A DNA stretch of 27,003 nt from assembly GCA_946479075.1 (NCBI GenBank), contig CAMLDT010000020.1:1-27003 (forward strand), written 5' to 3'. The translations under genes and the position numbers were made by a program. Under the pieces are notes generated by a model, which was not told the origin of the DNA, did not search any database, and was given only the letters and a program-made list of their open reading frames with translations. This DNA comes from an uncultured Polaromonas sp. (GTDB lineage Bacteria; Pseudomonadota; Gammaproteobacteria; Burkholderiales; Burkholderiaceae). Below are positions 21,442 to 27,003 of this stretch, in pieces (position 1 is the stretch's first letter; every line of letters begins with the position of its first letter).

Positions 21442-22305
21442 ATGAGCGCAAACGATCAAACGACGGCCCACGAAGAAGACCACTCTGGCCCCATCAAGAC
21501 GCCGCAGCAATTGCTGGCTGCAATTTTCTTTTCTTTTGTCATCCCAATTTTCGGCATCATTGCGCTCGTGTATTTCGTCACGTCAGACAGCCGGCCAGCC
21601 GCCGGTGCGGGCGACATGGAAAAAGCAGTGGCCCAGCGCATCCAGAAAATCGGCACCGTCGAAATTCGTGATGCCAATCGCCCGCTGAAAGCCGGCGCCG
21701 AGGTGTTTGCTGCCCAATGCGCTGCCTGCCATGCCACCGGCGTTGCCGGCGCACCCAAGTTCGGCGACGCTGCCGCCTGGGGTCCGCGCATCAAGGCGGG
21801 TTATGAGGCCTTGCTCAATTCCGCACTCAAGGGCAAGGGCGCCATGGGTCCGCAGGGCGGCGGCGATTTTGACGACGTTGAAATCGGCCGCGCCGTGGTC
21901 CACATGGCCAATGCCGGCGGTGCCAACTTCCCCGAGCCCCAGCGTGCCGCTGCAGCGGCTGCAGCCCCGGCGGACAGCGCAGCCCCTGCAGCCCCCTCTG
22001 CCGAAGTGCTGGCGGCCGTGGCGGCTGCCAACAAGCAGACCGCAGCGCCGGCGGCAGCTTCCGCAGCCGGTGCCGTTCCGGCGCTCTACACGCAGGCTTG
22101 TGCGGCCTGCCATGCTTCCGGTGTGGCCGGTGCACCCAAGCTGGGTGACAAGGCCGCCTGGGCACCCCGCGTGGGCCAGGGCGTCGATACTCTGGTCTCG
22201 CACGTGATCGCCGGCAAGGGGGCCATGCCGCCACGGGGCGGCTCCACCGGCACCGATGCCGAGATCAAGGCGGTCGTGCAATACATGGTGAGCAATGCCA
22301 AATAA
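21442..22305 (+). CDS. Membrane-anchored diheme cytochrome c (c5-type, duplicated domain)
   Basis: 287 residues, with ribosome site GAGGAAG before ATG. An N-terminal transmembrane anchor (residues ~24-46, LLAAIFFSFVIPIFGIIALVYFV) has no cleavage motif, so the hemes face the periplasm. Two c-type heme sites: CAACH at 93-97 and CAACH at 220-224. Each is followed by (A/S)TGVAGAPK-type sequence, an Ala/Trp stretch and a KGAM methionine likely to be the axial ligand. The two halves are clear copies, joined by an Ala/Pro-rich linker (~165-212). Related c5 proteins in Burkholderiales pass electrons to terminal oxidases, but the partner is not shown here. A strong terminator follows. Confidence 0.92.
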   Translation: MSANDQTTAHEEDHSGPIKTPQQLLAAIFFSFVIPIFGIIALVYFVTSDSRPAAGAGDMEKAVAQRIQKIGTVEIRDANRPLKAGAEVFAAQCAACHATGVAGAPKFGDAAAWGPRIKAGYEALLNSALKGKGAMGPQGGGDFDDVEIGRAVVHMANAGGANFPEPQRAAAAAAAPADSAAPAAPSAEVLAAVAAANKQTAAPAAASAAGAVPALYTQACAACHASGVAGAPKLGDKAAWAPRVGQGVDTLVSHVIAGKGAMPPRGGSTGTDAEIKAVVQYMVSNAK

Positions 22306-22320
22306 AGGCGCGCAGCCTGC

Positions 22321-22349
22321 AAAAAAGCCGGTCGCTGACCGGCTTTTTT
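22321..22349 (+). terminator. Rho-independent terminator of the cytochrome c gene
   Basis: AAAAAAGCCGGTCGCTGACCGGCTTTTTT: an eight-to-nine base-pair GC stem with an A-run before and T-run after, 15 bases past the cytochrome stop. The flanking A/T runs allow function in both directions. Confidence 0.9.
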
Positions 22350-22352
22350 CAT

Positions 22353-22412
22353 GATCAAATTGGCTTTCAGCCCTTATCCGGCGGGTGCAAGCAGCTATTG
22401 ATTTAATAGCAT
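22353..22412 (-). repeat. ~55-bp dispersed repeat, copy D (intergenic)
   Basis: On the minus strand: ATGCTATTAAATCAATAGCT, then GCTTGCACCCGCC, AAGGGCTGAAAGCCAATTTG. This intergenic copy is the best preserved and serves as the reference for the copies inside putA and the dehydrogenase gene. It includes the short palindrome GCTATTAAATCAATAGC. It ends at the stop of the gene starting at 22412. Confidence 0.8.
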
Positions 22413-22963
22413 CAGGGCGTCTGTGACCGCGTCGCAAACGGGCTGCGCACATAGCCGAAACGCTGGGGCAGCTTGCTGGCCGATGCGTCCTGCGGCACCC
22501 ACAGCCCCTGCTCGATGGCTTCGGCGGCCTGCAGCATGTCCTGGGTATGCACCAGGCCAAAACCCAGGTGGGTGTCCAGATAAACGCGCCCATGCTCATC
22601 CAGCACGCAGCGCTGGACCCGCGCGGCCTCACCGGTGTGTGCCGTCACGGCGTAGTCGGGGGCATTGCCGATGCGCCACACCAGGGGCGTCGCTTCCAGC
22701 TCCACATAGACGCGTTGCGGGCCGTTCTGGAAGAACCAGCGCCCGGCCTTGTCGCTTTCGTAGTTGCGGGCGATGAAGTCGATCAGCTTGTCGTGTTTGA
22801 GCAGCGAGCCCTTGGCCGCCGGCGGGCCGCCCGCAAACGGACCGGCCGCCTGCGCCTGATCGTCGCGCATGTACCAGTTGCCACGCGCATCCAGGCCCAG
22901 CCAGCCGTAACAGTCGGGCACATTGGGCCATTTGGCAATGGCCTGTCGAACAATGTCATCCAT
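22412..22963 (-). CDS. Conserved protein of unknown function (DUF2946/DUF2944-like; family number uncertain)
   Basis: 183 residues from ATG 22963 (MDDIVRQAIAKWPNVPDCYGWLGLDARGNWYMRD), with GAGGG just upstream; the open frame before it overlaps an inverted-repeat element and is not coding. The opening KWPNVPxCYGWLxLDARGxWxMRD and the segment LIDFIARNYESDKAGRWFFQNGPQRVYVELEATPLVWRI are familiar from Burkholderiales hypothetical proteins. No signal peptide or membrane segment, so cytoplasmic. No catalytic motif is recognised and no function can be given. The stop borders a dispersed repeat. Confidence 0.82.
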   Translation of the reverse strand: MDDIVRQAIAKWPNVPDCYGWLGLDARGNWYMRDDQAQAAGPFAGGPPAAKGSLLKHDKLIDFIARNYESDKAGRWFFQNGPQRVYVELEATPLVWRIGNAPDYAVTAHTGEAARVQRCVLDEHGRVYLDTHLGFGLVHTQDMLQAAEAIEQGLWVPQDASASKLPQRFGYVRSPFATRSQTP

Positions 22964-22978
22964 GCCCTCATTCTGCCC

Positions 22979-23140
22979 GGGAAGCGCTGAATAAGTCTTT
23001 GAGGAGGTGCGGCAGTCGGATCGGGATGGGATGCAAGGCGGATTTCGCAGCCAATCGCTGGCTATTGGCAAGAGATTCAACGCAGCAGACCGCCCGAGCC
23101 CGGCTGATCGCGGGCCGCAGGGGGCTTGTTCAGCACTTCC
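22979..23140. mobile_element. Short IS-derived inverted-repeat element (MITE-like or IS remnant)
   Basis: The ends are inverted repeats: GGAAGCGCTGAATAAG (22979-22994 approx.) and CTTGTTCAGCACTTCC (23125-23140), with 14 of 16 positions paired. The 162-bp unit holds no plausible gene. The right end directly abuts the stop codon of the YheT gene, and the left end lies 15 bases upstream of the start of the neighbouring gene. No target duplication is visible (GCCC left, TTAG right). The end sequence recalls IS5-like transposons, from memory only. Confidence 0.62.
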
Positions 23141-24109
23141 TTAGAGCTGTGCGGCGAAAAACCCGCACACCGCCTCGGGCATGGCGCGGACGTGGCCGGG
23201 AAAGGGCCCGGACGGAAAGCCCACATGGCCGCCTTGGCGCGGCTGCCACAGCGTCACCGCCGCGCTGACGTCGCCGGCTTGCGGCAGGCTGGCCGCTGGC
23301 ACAAACGGGTCATTGAGCGCATTGAGCGCCAGCGCCGCAACCGCAATGCGCCGCATGTGGGGTTTGGCCGAAGCGCGCGCCCAGTAGTCTTCGGTGTTTT
23401 TGAAACCGTGCAGTGGCGCGGTGACGATGTTGTCAAAGGCATACAGGTCACGCGCGGCCCGCAGTGCTTCGGCACTGAAGAGCCCGGGGTGCTGTTCGAG
23501 CTTTTTCATGGCCTTGGGCACCATGGAGCTGAGGAACATGCGCGTATAGACCAGGCGGTTGAACCCCCGGCCGATGGCATGCCCGCTGGCGGCCAGGTCC
23601 AGCGGCGAACAGACCGAGGCCACGGCGCTGACCACGCCGGCGGCGGCGCTGCCAACCTCACCGGCCCAGCGCATCAGCGCATTGCCGCCCAACGAAATGC
23701 CCACGGCCACCACCGGCCCGGCATGATCGCGCCGGAACCGCCGCAGGATCCAGTCGATCTCCTCGAAATCGCCCGAATGGTAGGCGCGCGGCGCGCGGTT
23801 GAGTTCGCCCGAGCAACCCCGAAAATGCGGCACGGCGCAAGCCCAGCCGCGCACCCGCGCAACATCGGCCAAAGCCTCGGCATAGTGGCTGGCCGATGAG
23901 CCCTCCAGGCCGTGAAAGATAACAAGCAGCGGTGCAGCCGCGCTGCTGGCATGCTCGGCAAAATCGACATCGACAAAATCATCATCGGGCGTCGTCCAGC
24001 GCTCGCGCCGGAAGGTCGGCGCCTCGGCGAGGTAACGCTGCGAACGCAGCGCCGCATAAATGGTCTGCAGGTTGCCGCCGGGCAACCACCAGGGCGCCTG
24101 GTAAGACAT
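23141..24109 (-). CDS. YheT family alpha/beta hydrolase
   Basis: 322 residues from ATG 24109 (MSYQAPWWLPGGNLQTIYAAL); a GTG four codons earlier is an alternative. Family motifs: PGGNLQTIY, LVIFHGLEGSSASHYA, HFRGCSGELNRAPRAYHSGD, the nucleophile elbow GISLGGNALMRW with Ser139, ALNDPFVP holding the acidic residue and GGHVGFPSG holding the His. The catalytic triad thus appears complete. The natural substrate of bacterial YheT is not established. It follows the SnoaL-like gene by 23 bases and is probably in one operon with it and the Rossmann protein upstream. Confidence 0.9.
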   Translation of the reverse strand: MSYQAPWWLPGGNLQTIYAALRSQRYLAEAPTFRRERWTTPDDDFVDVDFAEHASSAAAPLLVIFHGLEGSSASHYAEALADVARVRGWACAVPHFRGCSGELNRAPRAYHSGDFEEIDWILRRFRRDHAGPVVAVGISLGGNALMRWAGEVGSAAAGVVSAVASVCSPLDLAASGHAIGRGFNRLVYTRMFLSSMVPKAMKKLEQHPGLFSAEALRAARDLYAFDNIVTAPLHGFKNTEDYWARASAKPHMRRIAVAALALNALNDPFVPAASLPQAGDVSAAVTLWQPRQGGHVGFPSGPFPGHVRAMPEAVCGFFAAQL

Positions 24110-24132
24110 GGCGGTAGGCACAGCCGGCGCGT

Positions 24133-24579
24133 TCAGTGCAGCACCTGCGGGCTGTCCGAGATTTCCTGCATTTCCCGCGGTGTGCCGGGGCTGGTGTGGT
24201 GGGCCACCATGCGCCAGCCCTCGGCGGTCTTGTGATACACGTTGGTGGCGATCACGTAAGCGTGGCGCGGGCCTTCTTCGGTCATGACCTCGATGCGCTC
24301 CAGCACGCTGTGCACGCTGGCGCTCATGGTTTCCACCTTGCGGATTTTTTCAGCGTAAGCCCGTATGCTGCCGTTGGCAAACATCGCATCGAAGGCCGCG
24401 CGAATGGACCCGGGCCCCATCAGGCGCGGCCCGCCCGGATGCACGCACACGATCTCGTCCTCATCCGCCCAGCAGGCCATGAGTTTGTCGATATCGGCGT
24501 TTTGCAGTGCCTCGTAGAAGGCCGCCTCGATGTCGTCGGCATTGCCGCTGCTGGCGGGTGGAACTTTGGGAGCTCGCAT
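24133..24579 (-). CDS. SnoaL-like / NTF2-fold protein
   Basis: 148 residues from ATG 24579 (MRAPKVPPASSGNADDIEAAF). The family pattern is visible: EAAFYEALQNADIDKLMACWADEDEIVCVHPGGPRLMGPGSIRAAFDAMFANG, later VYHKTAEGWRMVAHHTSP. This is the cone-shaped NTF2-like fold, used by small enzymes and by binding subunits; proteins with CVHPGG...MG commonly go by DUF4440/SnoaL. No substrate can be named. It starts four bases after the stop of the upstream Rossmann gene, so co-transcription is likely. Confidence 0.85.
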   Translation of the reverse strand: MRAPKVPPASSGNADDIEAAFYEALQNADIDKLMACWADEDEIVCVHPGGPRLMGPGSIRAAFDAMFANGSIRAYAEKIRKVETMSASVHSVLERIEVMTEEGPRHAYVIATNVYHKTAEGWRMVAHHTSPGTPREMQEISDSPQVLH

Positions 24580-24583
24580 GGTT

Positions 24584-25408
24584 TCATTCGCTGGAGTACG
24601 CGTTCTGTTCTGTTTTGGATGCGCTTGCAGTATTAAGCCACGCCCTGACCACACTGCGGATGTCGGCCGCCTGCCCGGCTTGCCACAGCAGCTCTGGGGC
24701 CGCCACATGGGTGCCCGCCGGCAGCTCCCGCAGGGCCTCCTCCACGAACTCGGCCACCCGGGCAGGCCGCACCGGCATGGATGACGCCGGGATCATGTAG
24801 CTCGTCACGGACAGCATCCAGGCCGCGAGCTTTTCGGGCAGAGGCCGCCCCGGCGCGGGACGCGGCTGCTGCGCGGAGCGCAGCAAGAGCACGCGCTCAA
24901 AACCCAGCGCCGCCACCGCCTGCTCGTCGATGCTGGCCAGGCCGTGCCAAAGCGCCTGCGGCAGGCTGCCCTGGGCGTGCGGCAACACCACCGCCAGGGT
25001 CTGCGCGCCGCAGCGCCGGAACCATTGCGCCAGGGGCAGCAACTGCGCCGGCTCGGGCGTCCAGAGCGCGCGCTCTCGGTCGTGGTACAGCCGCGGCGGC
25101 TCAAACATCACCACGCCGGTGTGGACTGGCACCGGGCATACAGGCCAGGCGGCGATGTCTGCACCGCCCGCCAGCACGATCCCGACCTGGGCCAGCGCGG
25201 TGGTCATCGGTTCACGCGCCAGCACCTGGGCCTGGGCAAAACGCCCGCTGCCCGCGAGCCGGCGGAGCACCTCGCTGCCCAGCGCGCCGGTCGCCCCCGC
25301 CACCAGCAAGCCGGGTTTACTCAGTCCACCGGTGGCGGCCGGCCGCAGTGCCGACCGCAGGGCCTGCAGCGGGCTGGACACGGGTGAATGGATGACGTTG
25401 ATCGGCAT
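24584..25408 (-). CDS. NAD(P)-binding Rossmann-fold protein of unknown function
   Basis: 274 residues from ATG 25408 (MPINVIHSPVSSPLQAL). After ~35 residues comes LLVAGATGALGSEVLRRL, the GxxGxxG dinucleotide-binding turn of atypical short-chain/NmrA-like dehydrogenases. Later segments LAVVLPHAQGSLPQALWHGLASIDEQAVAALGFERVLLLRSAQ and RPARVAEFVEEALREL fit the same fold. A catalytic YxxxK pair is not evident, so the protein may bind the cofactor without classical reductase activity. First gene of a probable three-gene minus-strand operon; divergent from lemA with only 41 bases between starts. Confidence 0.78.
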   Translation of the reverse strand: MPINVIHSPVSSPLQALRSALRPAATGGLSKPGLLVAGATGALGSEVLRRLAGSGRFAQAQVLAREPMTTALAQVGIVLAGGADIAAWPVCPVPVHTGVVMFEPPRLYHDRERALWTPEPAQLLPLAQWFRRCGAQTLAVVLPHAQGSLPQALWHGLASIDEQAVAALGFERVLLLRSAQQPRPAPGRPLPEKLAAWMLSVTSYMIPASSMPVRPARVAEFVEEALRELPAGTHVAAPELLWQAGQAADIRSVVRAWLNTASASKTEQNAYSSE

Positions 25409-25449
25409 ATGACTATGGTAGTGTTGCAGCTTGCTTTTGGGAGCTTGCC

Positions 25450-26049
25450 ATGAAATTGCGTTTTCTGAAGGGGCTGTTTGCGGCCACACTCGCCGTGCTG
25501 CTGACCGGCTGCGGCTACAACGATTTCCAGAGTCTGGATGAGCAGACCAAGTCGGCCTGGTCCGAGGTGCTCAACCAGTACCAGCGGCGCGCGGATCTGG
25601 TGCCCAACATTGTCGCCACGGTCAAGGGCGAGGCGGCTTTTGAGCAGGACACCCTGACCAAGGTGGTGGAAGCCCGGGCCAAGGCGACGTCCATCCAAGT
25701 CACACCGGAGACGCTCAACGATCCGGCGGCCTTCTCGAAATTCCAGGCGGCGCAGGGCGAGCTCAGCTCGGCCCTGTCACGCCTGCTGGTGGTCACCGAG
25801 AACTACCCCAACCTCAAGGCCAACCAGGGCTTCCAGGACCTGCGGGTGCAGCTTGAAGGTACCGAAAACCGCATCACCGTCGCGCGCAACCGCTACATCC
25901 AGGCGGTGCAGGCTTATAACGTGCTGGCGCGCAGCTTTCCCAACAACCTGACGGCCATGATCTTTGGCTACAAGGTCAAGCCCAACTTCAGCGTGCAGAA
26001 CGAGGCGCAGATCAGCACGCCGCCGGCCGTCAACTTCGAGAAAAAATAA
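25450..26049 (+). CDS. lemA: LemA family protein, lipoprotein
   Basis: 199 residues. The lipoprotein signal is KGLFAATLAVLLTGCGY with lipidated Cys21. The LemA signature follows: FQSLDEQTKSAWSEVLNQYQRRADLVPNIVATVKGEAAFEQDTLTKVVEARAKA, then FQAAQGELSSALSRLLVVTENYPNLKANQGFQDLRVQLEGTENRITVARNRYIQAVQAYN and FPNNLTAMIFGYKVKPNF. The fold is a long helical bundle; the function is unsettled in bacteria. It is followed after 18 bases by a TPM-domain gene, the very common lemA-TPM pairing. Confidence 0.94.
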   Translation: MKLRFLKGLFAATLAVLLTGCGYNDFQSLDEQTKSAWSEVLNQYQRRADLVPNIVATVKGEAAFEQDTLTKVVEARAKATSIQVTPETLNDPAAFSKFQAAQGELSSALSRLLVVTENYPNLKANQGFQDLRVQLEGTENRITVARNRYIQAVQAYNVLARSFPNNLTAMIFGYKVKPNFSVQNEAQISTPPAVNFEKK

Positions 26050-26067
26050 GCGCTCAGCCGGGCCTTC

Positions 26068-27003
26068 ATGCTGCAAGCTTTCATCGCCCGCGCAGTGGCG
26101 GCCACCGGGCTGCTGCTGGGCCTGTGGACGGGCGGTGTGGCAGCGCAGGACCTGCAGGCGATCCCGCCGCTGTCGGCCCGCGTGATCGACACCACCGGCA
26201 CGCTCGACGCCACGCAAAAGCAGGCGCTGGAAGCCAAACTCGAAGCCTTTGAAAAATCCAGGGGCGCACAAATCGTGATCCTGATGGTGCCCAGCACCCA
26301 GCCGGAAGACATCACCGACTACACCCAGCGCGCCGGTGATCTCTGGAAAATCGGCCGCAAGGAGGTGGGCGACGGCCTGTTGCTGGTGGTTGCCAAAAAC
26401 GACCGCAAGGTGCGCATCGCCCCCGCCAAGACGCTGGAAGGCGCCATCCCCGACCTGGCCGCGCGGCAGATCATTGACCGCGCCATCACGCCCCGCTTTC
26501 GCGAGAACGATTTTGCCGGGGGCCTCAATGCGGCCGCCGACCAGATCATGGCGCGCATCAGCGGCGAGAACCTGCCCCTGCCTGAGGCCGAGGCCGCGTC
26601 CGGCCAACAAGCCCCCGGCTTTCAATGGACCGATCTGGCGGTTTTCCTGTTTTTTGCCGTTCCCATCGGCGGGCGTTTGTTGTCGGGCATGCTGGGACGC
26701 AAGTTCGGCGCGCTGGCCACCGGCGGCGCCGTCGGCGTGATCGCCTGGCTCTTCACCGCCAGCCTGCTGATCGGCGGTATTGCCGCCCTGGCCGGCATGT
26801 TGTTCGCGCTGGTCGCCAGCCTGGCGCCTGCGGGCCGCAGCAGCAGCTCCGGCTGGGGCGGCGGGGGTTGGGGCGGCGGCTCTTCCGGCGGAAGCTGGGG
26901 CGGCGGTGGTGGTGGTGGCGGTTTCAGCACTCGCGGCGGCCGCCACTATGGAGGCGCAGCCGCCTCGGGCGGGTGGTGCCGGAAAGACGCTCAGGAACTC
27001 GCT
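26068..27003 (+). CDS. TPM-domain (YgcG-like) membrane protein, 3' end cut by window edge
   Basis: Open from ATG 26068 to the window end, at least 312 residues. The signal peptide is FIARAVAATGLLLGLWTGGVAA. TPM domain (~35-165): IPPLSARVIDTTGTLDATQKQALEAKLEAFEKSRGAQIVILMVPSTQPEDITDYTQRAGDLWKIGRKEVGDGLLLVVAKNDRKVRIAPAKTLEGAIPDL. Hydrophobic segments cover about residues 190-255 (LAVFLFFAVPIGGRLL, GVIAWLFTASLLIGGIAALAGMLFALVASL). A Gly/Ser/Trp-rich tail follows. The tail reaches ASGGW, where homologues usually end, but the frame continues with CRKDAQELA up to the edge. In plants TPM is linked to thylakoid assembly and repair; the bacterial role is unknown. Probably co-transcribed with lemA. Confidence 0.9.
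   Translation, partial: MLQAFIARAVAATGLLLGLWTGGVAAQDLQAIPPLSARVIDTTGTLDATQKQALEAKLEAFEKSRGAQIVILMVPSTQPEDITDYTQRAGDLWKIGRKEVGDGLLLVVAKNDRKVRIAPAKTLEGAIPDLAARQIIDRAITPRFRENDFAGGLNAAADQIMARISGENLPLPEAEAASGQQAPGFQWTDLAVFLFFAVPIGGRLLSGMLGRKFGALATGGAVGVIAWLFTASLLIGGIAALAGMLFALVASLAPAGRSSSSGWGGGGWGGGSSGGSWGGGGGGGGFSTRGGRHYGGAAASGGWCRKDAQELA

Noticed and set aside
25777..26946. 389-codon minus-strand open frame opposite lemA and the TPM gene
   Set aside because: Low-complexity Ala/Gly/Gln composition, no domain, and it opposes two well-supported genes.
1..27003. CRISPR array
   Set aside because: Repeats are dispersed, of several families and not regularly spaced; no repeat-spacer array was seen on either strand.

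Overview
The window looks like a chromosome segment from a beta-proteobacterium, probably Burkholderiales/Comamonadaceae (Polaromonas- or Rhodoferax-like). The evidence is the high GC, the gene content (pilT-pilU beside yggS, a short PutA with a divergent Lrp-type regulator, a rsmI/yraN/diaA/dolP cluster), and dispersed repeats of types I recall from that family. The genus is an inference; no rRNA or marker gene is present.

Layout. 1-933: C-terminal half of a GGDEF-EAL protein, cut by the left edge. 947-4628: proline catabolism, putA (minus) divergent from an Lrp/AsnC regulator. 4720-6053: a secreted DUF3617 protein and the YggS/PLPBP protein. 6087-8394: twitching-motility ATPases PilT and PilU. 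8419-9333: a 3-hydroxyisobutyrate-dehydrogenase-type reductase. 9522-12234: dolP, diaA and yraN (minus), divergent from rsmI (plus); this resembles the E. coli yraL-yraP neighbourhood but lacks lpoA. 12253-14536: a BamE-like lipoprotein, a DUF938-type methyltransferase and a DEDDh exonuclease.

14572-21194 is a mobile island of about 6.6 kb inserted in the 3' end of a tRNA-Arg(CCG) gene. Perfect 34-bp direct repeats (att sites) bound it. Its 658-aa tyrosine recombinase lies beside the intact tRNA. It also carries a serine recombinase flanked by copies of a GTGTGGTCA motif, three translationally coupled genes (two possible small DNA-binding proteins and a possible replication initiator), and, at the far end, a 522-aa protein with a DUF262/ParB-like N-terminus and an HNH nuclease C-terminus. 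That last protein is a good candidate for an anti-phage cargo gene and the most interesting product in the window.

21442-27003: a membrane-anchored diheme cytochrome c, a conserved protein of unknown function, a short IS-derived inverted-repeat element, a YheT-type hydrolase, a SnoaL-like protein, a Rossmann-fold protein, then LemA and a TPM-domain protein that runs off the right edge.

The second notable theme is repeats. putA alone contains five short dispersed repeats (one REP, one REP inverted pair and three copies of a ~55-bp family), all kept in frame. One appears to replace part of the start of the aldehyde dehydrogenase domain. Further copies lie in the dehydrogenase at 8419 and after the cytochrome gene, and a second, GC-rich intergenic repeat follows pilT and the dehydrogenase. 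No gene-free stretch exceeds 300 bases.
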